32,552 nucleotides of DNA from a virus, in the IMG/VR virus record IMGVR_UViG_3300008261_000106, positions 1-32,552 of that record. One strand, written 5' to 3'. The notes below the pieces were generated by a model. That model was not told where the DNA came from, made no database searches, and worked only from the letters and a program-made list of their open reading frames with translations. The stretch's first letter is position 1; each line of letters starts with the position of its first letter. Below, one piece after another: positions 21,258 to 30,261 of this stretch. The translations under genes were made by a program, and so were the position numbers.

Positions 21258-24200
21258 ATGGCATCATATAAGTCTTCTCTATTCAACATCAATCCTTATT
21301 TTGATGATTATGAGGAAGATAAGCGGTTTCTGCGTATGCTTTTCCGCCCTGGCTATGCCATTCAAGCGAGAGAACTTACACAACTACAGACCATTCTACA
21401 GAATCAAATTGAAAAATTTGGAAATCATATCTTTGAGGATGGTGCAAAGATCATCGGTGGAGACATAACCACCCAAAATGCAGAATATCTGCGTGTTCAG
21501 TTTTCGTCAAACATCACCAAGGATGATCTTCTTGGTTTCAATATCACCGCCCAATCAACAAACACTCTCTACCCAAGTCCTGTTGCTAGAGTCATTGATG
21601 TTCTTGAACCTATTCAGGAAACAGACAATTACCATATCCTCGTAATCAACCGCTATACAGGTGGAGAGTTTGCAGACGGAACCACATTTGCATCGACAAA
21701 TCCTGGCAAGGTAATCACAGGAACCGTTGCAAACAACGGATCATTCAGTTCTCGCGGCAAGGTTAAACTTGCTTCAGTTACTGAAGGTGTCTACTTCACC
21801 AACGGATTTTTTGTTAAGAATCTAGCCCAAACCGTTGCTCTCTACAACATGGTTGATGGTGTCAGAATCTTCCGAGATCCCACGGGTTCTGTTGTATTTT
21901 CAGTAAATGAAGATATCGTTACTGAACTTGAGGACTTCACCCTGAAGGATCCAGCAGCAGGATCTTACAACTACAATGCACCTGGCGCACACCGTTTCCG
22001 TCTTGACCTTGAACTAATCTTCAAGGAAGATGCCGATGAACTCACTACCGATACCATTGAACTCATGCGTATCGAAAACGGTGTTGTTACTAACAGATTA
22101 AAGTATACAGACTATTCTATAATTGAAGACACGCTTGCCCGAAGAACCTTTGACGAGTCGGGTGATTATGTCGTAAAGCCTTTTGACATTGATCTCTCAA
22201 TGGGAAGCACAGCAGAAGTAGTGGATATTTCACTTGGTGCTGGTAAGGCTTACATCACAGGTTATGAATTTGAGACTCAAAGCAAGCGAGGAATCACGAT
22301 AGATCCTGCTCGTTTCGATAAGCGTCTGTCAACAGACAAGACACTCGACACAGCCAAGATTGGTAATTATATTCGTGGAGATCTCGGACCTGTCTTTGCA
22401 AATATTATCGGAAGTGAAGATGATAATTTTGATATTTGCAGCGCACCACCACAGGTTCAGATCTGTGTTTTAAGAAATGGTGCAGAGAACATAGTTGCAA
22501 CAGCAAACGCAGCCAAGGTTTATTTTGATTATAGTTCTGGTCTTTCTACAAACGATGCTCGTCTTTACCTCATAAACATAGAATATACACAACTAGGTTA
22601 TGACCTAGCAAATAATCTGCTACAGGGCGATGTAATCTATGTTAAATATGTGAATTCTTCTGAAAATGCTGTTGCTAGTAGTGATCAAAAAGTTCTCATA
22701 AACATTGAAAACTATCTACCAACTACGGTAGATCCAAATGATTCTACTGTTCTTCGTTATTTACCTGGTCAGTTGATCCGTGAACCACAAGAGAATACTC
22801 TACTTTTCCCACTTGAAGACAACCATGTTGTGTCAAGTTACGAAAGACTTGAGTATGTCTATCCTCGTTCATTCTATTCAAGCAAGACTGAATCGGGTAA
22901 CAGTTCTACAGAGATAAGATTCACTCTGGATGAAGGTGAATTGTATGGTAATGATGGTCAAGTTTACGAAACAATAGGCTATTTGCTGTTTGGTTTGACT
23001 GGTGGTGGGACACCAAAACAAGATCTCTTCTCTTTTGGAGAATCTCCTCATGTTTTAACCAAAATTAGCGATGGTGAACTAGTTCTTACATACAACAGCG
23101 GTGGAAATACCACACTTCCGTTTGAGAGTTATAAACTCATTGCACCTGTTCGTGTTGCTGATACAAAGGCTGATGGTGCTTTTGATGCAGGAGGTGCTTT
23201 TGATGCAGGAAGTATTCGTCTCAAATATCTACGAAATGGTCAGATTCAGTTCGGCACAACTAGTGGTTTTGCTGATGTGAAGCGTGATGTTGTAAATGAC
23301 TACTATTACCTACAACTTCCTCATGCAGACATCATCGGCATAACCTCTGCAATCAACTCGACAACAGGAGAAGATATCTCATCAAAGTTCCTTCTCGACA
23401 ACGGTCAACGAGATCAAGTCTACCTTCGCGGACGCTTGATTTTCCGCGTAAATGCCGACGCAAATGCAACTCTTCCTGCAATAACTATAAACTACACATA
23501 TTTTGAACACACAGGAGAAGGACCATTCGTTCTTGATTCATACACTCATGATAACAGCGGAACGAACTATGGTCAAATACCCCTTTTCACTTCACCAACA
23601 ACAGGCAAGACGATTTCTCTAGCAAATTGCCTAGACTATCGTTATGTTGAAAATTACGATGGAACTGTGCAGTATTTCTCGGGAAGCAGAACTCCATTTA
23701 CCGAAGTTCAGCAGATCGAAGAGAGCCACAACTACTATCTTCCAAGAATTGACAAGATTGGTGTAAATCGCAATCTCATATCAAAGCCAAATCCATTTGT
23801 TGTTCTTCGTGGAGTTCCATCGCTCAAGCCTGTTGCTCCACCTGATCAACCTGATGTTGTAACTCTCTACACACTTCTTGTTCCTCCATATACACACAAT
23901 GCCGAAGACATTGAGGTCATTGAGTCAGACAACAAGCGTTTCACAATGGCTGACATTCGTCAGATTGAGAAGCGTGTTACAAATCTTGAGAATCTTACAA
24001 ACATCACCGCAGTTGAGGCTTCACTCGACGGTCTTGATCTAAAGGTAGACAGCAATACGAAGTTAGGATTCAAGACATCTCTGCTTGTTGATCCACTCAT
24101 TGGTCACTCGGTTGGAGATGTGTCTGATCCTGAACATGTCTGCTCTATTGATCTTGAGCGTGGAGAACTTCGTCCATCGTTTACAACGCAATTCCTTGCC

Positions 24201-26819
24201 TTTGAAGGTCGTCAAAGCCTTACAACGCAGGGAATTACAATGTCAACGGACGGCGTAATCCACTCGGCAAGCGATACAAACTTCCCCGATGGTGTGACCC
24301 TAGCATCACAATTGCTTGCAAGCAAATCTGTTGCCGTAAATCCATCAAACATGCCACTCTTTGTGGGAACCTACAAGGTTCGTCCATTCCTTGATCCATT
24401 CTTTGACACTTCAAACCGTCCATTCATTCGTTCAAATAAAGAGGGAGAGAATGACGGTTGGTATACCACGAATAGCAATGGTTTCGGTAGCCAATGGAAC
24501 TATTGGGAATCAATCTGGTCAGGAGTTCCTGAGTCAGATCAGTTCAACGAGGCTCTAAAGACAGATATATTGTTCAAGGCTAGAACAAAGTCTTTCAGAA
24601 ATGTTGTTCATCCAAAGTTTGAGAGCGTGAATGGAGTTTCGCGTTCAGGTAAGACTACAGATGAGCAGAAGAAGCGTTACAAGAGCAGCCAACGCTCGGT
24701 AACTGGAAAGGTAAAGAAGAAGATTGCTGGCAAGGTCATTGATGAATCAGTTGTTCCCTACATCAGACCACAAACAATCTATGTAACTGTCAAGAATCTA
24801 AAGCCAAATTCAGTCCATTGGGCTTTCCTTGATGGCGTTAGCGTTGATCGCTACATCATCGCTGAAAACAATCAGACAGGTCCATTCCTAACCTCTGCAA
24901 GTTCAACAACAGACAGTCAGGGAGAACTTTACAATCTCAGATTTGTAATTCCCGCAGAGACATTCAAGGTTGGAGAAAAGACACTCAGACTTATCGACAA
25001 TTCTTCGAATAATCTTGAAGATGCCACCTCTGTTGTTGATGTGAAGTTGTATTTCACAGGTGCGTTGGATACGAATGCATTTGGGTTCGCTTCGCTTCGT
25101 CCTCCTGTGATTCAGAGAAATTCGCTGACAACAGACAATGTTGTCGTGAATCCAATCAACCGTGCAAAGAACCTTGATACCTTGGCAAATGTTCAATGGA
25201 GCGATCCTTTCGCACAGAACTTTGTCATTGACGGCAACAAGTTCCAAGGCGGTGTTGCACTACAGAGCGTTGATCTGTATTTCGATACAAAGGATGATAG
25301 AATGCCTATCACCCTTGAGATCAGACCAACTGTAAATGGTCGCCCACATGGATCGTTCGTGCTTCCATTCTCACAGGTTGTGAAGAAGGCTTCTGATATC
25401 GTTGTGAACGACGGTTCGCCAACACAGAAGACTAGATTCACATTTGATTCTCCAGTATATCTTGAGCCTGGTGAATATTCAATTGTCCTCAAAACAAATT
25501 CATCGGCATACAAGGTCTATACCGCAACACTCGGTGAAAACGACATTGTTACAGGCAAGCGCATATCGACTCCTACCTATGCTGGCGCGATGTTCTTCCC
25601 ACAAAACAACGGTATATCAGAACCAGATCTGAACACAGATCTCATGTTCACGATCAATCGTTATCAGTTTGTGGAGCGTGAACGATCATCGGTTGTGATG
25701 CAAGTTTCTGATGTTGCTGAAGACTTTGCCTTCTCAACAATCCGTCTTGTGGCTCGTTCGATCAAGCCTATTGGAACAGGGGTCAAGTTCTATGTCTCGT
25801 TTGATAACAACAACGAGATTCCTGAAATTGAGGTTGTTCCAAATAAGAACATCGACATTCGTGCCTGTAGACGCATAACTGCTGGCGAGAGAAACATCAG
25901 AGTTCGTGCTGTATTTGACAATAATTCGGCAGGAACACTCTCTCCAATGCTTGATTATCAGGCTTTTGGTATTATCGCCGTCAGAAACAATATCGGTGCT
26001 GTCTCTGACTTTGAGGATGATACATCTGCTGATAACATCGTTCCTGCTCGCTATATCACAAGAAAAGTTACATTGCCAAGCGGACTTGAGTCTCAATACA
26101 TCAAGGTCATTGCTAATGTAAATCGTCCAAAGGGAACTGCGGTGAGTGCCTACTGTCGCTACTCGACAGCAGAAAATGATAATCGTTATGAATACATCAA
26201 ATACAACCGCATGGATGTTACAGAAAATCCATTCGGATTGTCATATTCACAGAATGAAGAAGACTTCCGTGAAGTTGCATGGGAATTCAAGGTTGCAAGC
26301 AATGTAATCAAGACATTCAACATCAAGTTGTTCATGACAACTGATAGCGAGTGTGGAGCCACAGTTCCTGTGATTCGTGATATCCGAGTTGTATCACTTG
26401 TCGATTCAACTGGTGGAGTTGTAACACTTCCTGTTGTAATCATCAACGATAATACAGAAACCATTATTATTCAAGGTCCACCAGGTCCACAAGGACCACC
26501 TGGTCCTGCTGGAGCGCGAGGAAGTGATGGAGCCGCGGGTCGTGATGGTCGTGATGGCGATCCTGGTGCAGATGGAACATGTCTAGGAGAATGTCCTGAG
26601 TGTCCATGTCCTGATCCTGCTGATTGTCCTTGTGGAACTGATGGTGGTAATGGGGGTTCGTGCGAGGGTGAACCAGCAGGAGGATGTCCTCCTGGAACTA
26701 TTTGGAATCAAACCAACTGTGCCTGTGAAACTTGCTGCGATGCCAATGGTAATCCATGCACAGATGCATTATGTCCATGCCTTCCATGCTCGGCTGCTTC
26801 TTTGGGAACAGATATCTAA
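21258..26819 (+). CDS. 1853-aa DUF4815-type tail/baseplate protein with collagen-like stalk and Cys-rich tail
   Basis: The largest gene here. The N-terminus FNINPYFDDYEEDKRFLRML, then FRPGYAIQARELTQLQTILQ with NQIEKFGNHIFEDGAKI, is the DUF4815 signature of large structural proteins in T4-like marine phages. Around residue 897 a conserved MADIRQIEKRVTNLENLT helix, probably a coiled-coil trimer element, is present. The rest is beta-rich with jelly-roll-like segments near 1360-1480 (FQGGVALQSVDLYFDT, then YLEPGEYSIVLKTNSS). Residues 1740-1772 are eleven perfect Gly-X-Y triplets, followed by 79 residues with 16 cysteines. The role is probably a peripheral baseplate or fibre-network protein; the collagen stalk and Cys-rich knob suggest a surface-exposed, trimeric tip. 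CGGAG precedes the ATG by 7 nt, and only 3 nt separate its stop from the next gene. Confidence 0.85.
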   Translation: MASYKSSLFNINPYFDDYEEDKRFLRMLFRPGYAIQARELTQLQTILQNQIEKFGNHIFEDGAKIIGGDITTQNAEYLRVQFSSNITKDDLLGFNITAQSTNTLYPSPVARVIDVLEPIQETDNYHILVINRYTGGEFADGTTFASTNPGKVITGTVANNGSFSSRGKVKLASVTEGVYFTNGFFVKNLAQTVALYNMVDGVRIFRDPTGSVVFSVNEDIVTELEDFTLKDPAAGSYNYNAPGAHRFRLDLELIFKEDADELTTDTIELMRIENGVVTNRLKYTDYSIIEDTLARRTFDESGDYVVKPFDIDLSMGSTAEVVDISLGAGKAYITGYEFETQSKRGITIDPARFDKRLSTDKTLDTAKIGNYIRGDLGPVFANIIGSEDDNFDICSAPPQVQICVLRNGAENIVATANAAKVYFDYSSGLSTNDARLYLINIEYTQLGYDLANNLLQGDVIYVKYVNSSENAVASSDQKVLINIENYLPTTVDPNDSTVLRYLPGQLIREPQENTLLFPLEDNHVVSSYERLEYVYPRSFYSSKTESGNSSTEIRFTLDEGELYGNDGQVYETIGYLLFGLTGGGTPKQDLFSFGESPHVLTKISDGELVLTYNSGGNTTLPFESYKLIAPVRVADTKADGAFDAGGAFDAGSIRLKYLRNGQIQFGTTSGFADVKRDVVNDYYYLQLPHADIIGITSAINSTTGEDISSKFLLDNGQRDQVYLRGRLIFRVNADANATLPAITINYTYFEHTGEGPFVLDSYTHDNSGTNYGQIPLFTSPTTGKTISLANCLDYRYVENYDGTVQYFSGSRTPFTEVQQIEESHNYYLPRIDKIGVNRNLISKPNPFVVLRGVPSLKPVAPPDQPDVVTLYTLLVPPYTHNAEDIEVIESDNKRFTMADIRQIEKRVTNLENLTNITAVEASLDGLDLKVDSNTKLGFKTSLLVDPLIGHSVGDVSDPEHVCSIDLERGELRPSFTTQFLAFEGRQSLTTQGITMSTDGVIHSASDTNFPDGVTLASQLLASKSVAVNPSNMPLFVGTYKVRPFLDPFFDTSNRPFIRSNKEGENDGWYTTNSNGFGSQWNYWESIWSGVPESDQFNEALKTDILFKARTKSFRNVVHPKFESVNGVSRSGKTTDEQKKRYKSSQRSVTGKVKKKIAGKVIDESVVPYIRPQTIYVTVKNLKPNSVHWAFLDGVSVDRYIIAENNQTGPFLTSASSTTDSQGELYNLRFVIPAETFKVGEKTLRLIDNSSNNLEDATSVVDVKLYFTGALDTNAFGFASLRPPVIQRNSLTTDNVVVNPINRAKNLDTLANVQWSDPFAQNFVIDGNKFQGGVALQSVDLYFDTKDDRMPITLEIRPTVNGRPHGSFVLPFSQVVKKASDIVVNDGSPTQKTRFTFDSPVYLEPGEYSIVLKTNSSAYKVYTATLGENDIVTGKRISTPTYAGAMFFPQNNGISEPDLNTDLMFTINRYQFVERERSSVVMQVSDVAEDFAFSTIRLVARSIKPIGTGVKFYVSFDNNNEIPEIEVVPNKNIDIRACRRITAGERNIRVRAVFDNNSAGTLSPMLDYQAFGIIAVRNNIGAVSDFEDDTSADNIVPARYITRKVTLPSGLESQYIKVIANVNRPKGTAVSAYCRYSTAENDNRYEYIKYNRMDVTENPFGLSYSQNEEDFREVAWEFKVASNVIKTFNIKLFMTTDSECGATVPVIRDIRVVSLVDSTGGVVTLPVVIINDNTETIIIQGPPGPQGPPGPAGARGSDGAAGRDGRDGDPGADGTCLGECPECPCPDPADCPCGTDGGNGGSCEGEPAGGCPPGTIWNQTNCACETCCDANGNPCTDALCPCLPCSAASLGTDI
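26475..26573 (+). repeat. Collagen-like Gly-X-Y coding repeat (11 triplets)
   Basis: Eleven consecutive Gly-X-Y triplets in the 1853-aa protein: first Pro-rich (GPPGPQGPPGPAG), then Arg/Asp-rich (GARGSDGAAGRDGRDGDPG). The paired opposite charges are what bacterial and phage collagens use for triple-helix stability without hydroxyproline. A Cys-rich domain follows immediately. Confidence 0.9.
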
Positions 26820-26822
26820 ACC

Positions 26823-27017
26823 ATGCAAACGAACAAGTATGACCGTGATCCGCAGACAGGCGCACTCTTCTTTCGTGATAAGCAGAAAGTTCTTGAGATC
26901 AAGAACCAAGCAGATCAGGGAAAGCAGATACAAGTGCTTGATTCTCGGCTAAATAAGGTAGAAGATTCACTTTCTGATATTAAAGAAATGCTAGCACAGT
27001 TACTCAATAAGAGATAA
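26823..27017 (+). CDS. Small 64-aa coiled-coil protein
   Basis: A 64-residue protein starting 3 nt after the large structural gene. The N-terminus is NKYDRDPQTGALFFRDKQKV. Residues about 38-62 have a leucine/isoleucine heptad pattern (VLDSRLNKVEDSLSDIKEML) ending in LLNKR, fitting a trimeric or dimeric coiled coil. Small proteins of this form lie beside fibre genes in T4-like phages, so a fibre attachment or assembly role is possible. I do not recognise a named family. Only 3 nt separate its stop from the fibre start at 27021. Confidence 0.7.
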   Translation: MQTNKYDRDPQTGALFFRDKQKVLEIKNQADQGKQIQVLDSRLNKVEDSLSDIKEMLAQLLNKR

Positions 27018-27020
27018 GAC

Positions 27021-29501
27021 ATGCCAACAGGACCAAGTAGCAACCAGTATATCATACCTGACATTCTCTTGTCTGACACTTTCAATGAGTGGCTGACTGT
27101 AACTAACACAGATATCATTGAGAAACTTAACTTTCTCAAGGTGTATACTGCTACAGGCACAGGTGGTATAACCGTTGATACCCTCACGAATGGTGAGGCA
27201 ATGATTGGTCTTGATGAGATCATTCCTGGACCACACACATTTACAGGCAATATTACCTTTAATGGAACTGTGACCACGGTCAATTCTACCGAAATGACCA
27301 TTGATGACTATAATCTTGTTCTTGGTCACACAGCGGGTGGCTCAGGTGGTTCTGACGCAGAGATCAATGCTGCGGGTGGCGGTGGTATAATCCTTAAGGG
27401 TCTTACCACCGACAAAGAATTCCTATGGAAAACTGGTCCTGAAGCATGGCATTCAAGCGAAAGCCTCAGACTAGCCGCAGGAAAGCGTTTCCTTTCGGGT
27501 GATGATACATTCCGCCTACACACAACCACAGGTGGATTGCATGTAAAGGTCACGGGTGCAGGAACAACCTATGACACTCTATTTTACATTGGAACTAGTG
27601 CAGGAGCGACTGCCGAAGTTGCTCGTATCAGACAAGATACAACTGTAGAGATCTACAACGGTGTTAACCGTAAGCGTTTCTACCAATCAGGAGCGGGATA
27701 CACATTTGGACATGTAATTCGTCCAATAGCGGGTGGATTTACACTCGCAAAGGCAGATAGTGCAGAAAACGCTGAAGCCATTGGTATTATCTGCGGTGTC
27801 AACGGAGACACTTATGATGTAATGTTCCAAGGCGAAATCGGCGGAGATTTTGCTACAGTTCTTGGCAGCACACTATCAGCAGGAAATGTATACTTCCTTT
27901 CAGCAACAACTGCGGGCTTCTTGAGTGCTTCTTATCCAGCAGCAACTCCAAATAATATCACAAAGGCAATGATGCTTGGATTTGGTCCAACTCAAGGTTA
28001 TGTTCTTCATTATGTCGGAGTTGCAGCCACAGGCGGAATTGATGTTGATCTAGGAACATCTTCAAGCGAAGGCGTTGAAACTATCATTCAGGGTAGTGGT
28101 TTTGCAATCGGAGATGTAGTCCGAGTTAGTGATGATGGTTCTGGTTACGAATTTGCCTCTGCTAATAGTCCAGAAAATGCTGAAGCAATTGGTGTAATCA
28201 CAGGAGTAATAAACTCCACAACATTCCGTCTGAAGACATTCGGTATCAATCTATTCAATACTGGTGTTACTCTTGATGAGGGATATCAGAGTGGCATCTC
28301 TAGCGGTCAAGTCTATTTCTTATCAACAGATTCTGGTAAGATGACGCTCAACCAACCAACAAGTGCTGGTAGTGTTATCAAGCCAATGATGGTTGGACTA
28401 CCAAGCAATAAGGCACTAATTCTCAGTAGAAATGCTATGATTCCTGCCGATAGTGGAGGTGGAGGCGGTCCAACCGAACCAACAAGTCCTGTGACAGAGG
28501 GACTTGTTGGCAAGACATTCCTACCTGTTTTTGATGGTTCAGATAATGATAGAGTTTTCTATGCTGGTGGTAATCCTCTAGAAGATGGAAATGCAATTTT
28601 CAACTCTTCGAATGATACAGAAACCGCAGATGCGAATCAAAATCTACGAGGTTACTATGTCTATCATCTAAGACTGAATGATATTGTTGACACAATTCCT
28701 GCAAATGCAACCCATGTTGTTCTACAAGGAGTTGGTCAGGCAAATTATAGTGCCACGACATCATACAGCAGAGTGATTGTGGGACCATATAGCGGAGATG
28801 TTGGACTTACAAATTCATACGATCCAGCAAATCTCACTGCAATTCCTACAAAGTATACTGACATGGAAAAGTATAGCCGTTTCTTCAGCGAGAAGTATAA
28901 CGGCGACTTTATCCACAATCAGTTCCCAACAAGCGGAGCATCGACATTCTCGGAGCATGTAGTCTGTAGAATTGGAAGACAAACTGTTGGTAGCGATACA
29001 TTTAACGCCATCACGATGTTGATGCGAACCAAGGGTGTGAATTCCATCAATCACTCAATAAGAGTAGTTGGTTTCTATTGCGAAGCAAATCTGTCGGGTG
29101 ATATTCCCAGCACACCAAAGAATAAAGTTTCAAATCCATTCTTTGTCAAGAGAGAACATGATGAGTTTCAGAAACTAGGAAATTCCTCATATAACAATAT
29201 AGTTGGTGGAACTGGTATAAAGAACAATGTTTCTGCCGATGGTTGGACAATCTGTGCGGTTGGCGGTGTTACATCAAACAATGTAACTACAACATTCCGA
29301 GGAAGAACATCCACACAACATCACTCAGATGCAATTCAGCGGAAATCCAATATCTCCAACAGATGCAGTTGCTCTGTTTTCAAATTCCAATGTAAGAGTT
29401 CGCTCCATTCCAGATGGAAAGGCAACCCTGTCATTCATCGCGAGAGTAAACACAGGAACTCAAAGAATTCAGGCTGGTTTCTCCAGAAATTATTACAATA
29501 G
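27021..29501 (+). CDS. Tail fibre protein, N-terminal part (frame breaks near 29300)
   Basis: An 826-codon frame whose first 760 or so residues read as a phage tail fibre. The N-terminus IPDILLSDTFNEWLTVTN is a typical attachment region of T4-like marine fibres. It is followed by FTGNITFNGTVTTVNSTE with MTIDDYNLVLG, a motif common in such fibres. Two related modules at residues about 230-336 and 360-471 share ENAEAIG(I/V), VYFLS and K(A/P)MM. From about residue 705 a jelly-roll, carbohydrate-binding-like domain starts (NPFFVKREHDEF, DGWTICAVGG). After about residue 760 (near 29300) the translation becomes Ser/His/Lys-rich with no fibre character, while the next frame takes over, so the last 66 codons or so are probably not real coding. 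The intact product would span 27021-30249, about 1075 residues. Confidence 0.85.
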   Translation: MPTGPSSNQYIIPDILLSDTFNEWLTVTNTDIIEKLNFLKVYTATGTGGITVDTLTNGEAMIGLDEIIPGPHTFTGNITFNGTVTTVNSTEMTIDDYNLVLGHTAGGSGGSDAEINAAGGGGIILKGLTTDKEFLWKTGPEAWHSSESLRLAAGKRFLSGDDTFRLHTTTGGLHVKVTGAGTTYDTLFYIGTSAGATAEVARIRQDTTVEIYNGVNRKRFYQSGAGYTFGHVIRPIAGGFTLAKADSAENAEAIGIICGVNGDTYDVMFQGEIGGDFATVLGSTLSAGNVYFLSATTAGFLSASYPAATPNNITKAMMLGFGPTQGYVLHYVGVAATGGIDVDLGTSSSEGVETIIQGSGFAIGDVVRVSDDGSGYEFASANSPENAEAIGVITGVINSTTFRLKTFGINLFNTGVTLDEGYQSGISSGQVYFLSTDSGKMTLNQPTSAGSVIKPMMVGLPSNKALILSRNAMIPADSGGGGGPTEPTSPVTEGLVGKTFLPVFDGSDNDRVFYAGGNPLEDGNAIFNSSNDTETADANQNLRGYYVYHLRLNDIVDTIPANATHVVLQGVGQANYSATTSYSRVIVGPYSGDVGLTNSYDPANLTAIPTKYTDMEKYSRFFSEKYNGDFIHNQFPTSGASTFSEHVVCRIGRQTVGSDTFNAITMLMRTKGVNSINHSIRVVGFYCEANLSGDIPSTPKNKVSNPFFVKREHDEFQKLGNSSYNNIVGGTGIKNNVSADGWTICAVGGVTSNNVTTTFRGRTSTQHHSDAIQRKSNISNRCSCSVFKFQCKSSLHSRWKGNPVIHRESKHRNSKNSGWFLQKLLQ
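27708..28433 (+). repeat. Two fibre modules of the NAEAIG type
   Basis: Protein-level repeats at 27708-28026 and 28098-28433. Both show the order: residue feed, A-x-x-x-x-E-N-A-E-A-I-G, a beta strand, L-S/I-S-x-G-x-V-Y-F-L-S, then K-x-M-M and a closing strand. The DNA has diverged. A third copy opens the next gene (30337-30702). Confidence 0.7.
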
Positions 29502-30249
29502 CACCATTTCCAATGAAACTGGTATACCAGATTCTTCCTATGCTCATATCGGAACTGCTACATTAACCACGCAATGGAAGCGTTACTTCTTTACATTTGA
29601 TCTACCAGCACTAGCCGATGGTGGACAGTTCAGCACATCAAATCTGCACTTTATACTCGGCCATAAGAGTTATACACCACCAGGAAACGCATGGTTGAAA
29701 AACTTCAATAGCATGGTGAATAATTCGTTGGCTAACTACTGGCCAGCATCAGGAACACAGATTGAATTTGCCCATGTTCAACTTGAAATGGGAGCAATTG
29801 GAACACCGATGGAAGTTATAAGTGATGCTATTTCAAATCTTGAAACAGATGCAATCGTAGCAATGGGTGAGGGAGAGCATACAGTAATTGACAATGGTAG
29901 TAGTGGATTGGGATATACTGCTTTTAGAACAAAGATACAAAATTGCATCACCAATGGTTTTGCTGGTGTCAAGAGAAGACTATCATTTAAGTCAAAACGA
30001 GGACTGAATCCCACAGATCCACCTGTATCTGGCAGAGCAAATCTGGTAACAGGAAATGAGTCACCAAAATTTGTAGGTGAAAGAACTTCTAATGCTGGCC
30101 CACAAACTGCATATGGATTCTACACAAAAGTAAGTATAGATCAACAGTTTACTTCAGGTGTTAATAAGGGTGGTTACTCGTTCTATTATCTTGTTGATGC
30201 AACCGTCTATCCATTCCCAACAGATTCAAATGGAAATCTCATTTTCTGA
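29329..30249 (+). CDS. Tail fibre, C-terminal part in the +1 frame
   Basis: This frame is open from 29287; its first ATG is at 29329, with no ribosome-binding site. It continues the carbohydrate-binding-like beta sandwich begun in the upstream frame: EHPHNITQMQFSG, then KATLSFIARVNTGTQRIQAG, LTTQWKRYFFTFDLP and GTQIEFAHVQLEMGAIGTPM, the usual last strands of such domains. About 140 further residues follow to a stop at 30247. The two frames together make one sensible protein, so this is best read as one fibre gene with a single frame change (one extra base, or a +1 shift, between 29287 and about 29340). Whether this is a real mutation, programmed shifting or a sequencing error cannot be decided from the sequence; no homopolymer longer than two bases is present at the point where the frames meet. 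Confidence 0.75.
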   Translation: MQFSGNPISPTDAVALFSNSNVRVRSIPDGKATLSFIARVNTGTQRIQAGFSRNYYNSTISNETGIPDSSYAHIGTATLTTQWKRYFFTFDLPALADGGQFSTSNLHFILGHKSYTPPGNAWLKNFNSMVNNSLANYWPASGTQIEFAHVQLEMGAIGTPMEVISDAISNLETDAIVAMGEGEHTVIDNGSSGLGYTAFRTKIQNCITNGFAGVKRRLSFKSKRGLNPTDPPVSGRANLVTGNESPKFVGERTSNAGPQTAYGFYTKVSIDQQFTSGVNKGGYSFYYLVDATVYPFPTDSNGNLIF

Positions 30250-30261
30250 TAAGAGAGAAAC

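Noticed and set aside
24903-25513. Reverse-strand frames of 114 and 106 codons inside the 1853-aa gene
   Set aside because: They are antisense to a clearly coding region, overlap each other in different frames and show no start signals.
29296-29306. Programmed +1 frameshift at TTC CGA in the fibre
   Set aside because: Phe tRNA would pair poorly after a +1 slip to TCC, and no stop or strong stimulator follows. The frame change is reported, but programming is not supported.
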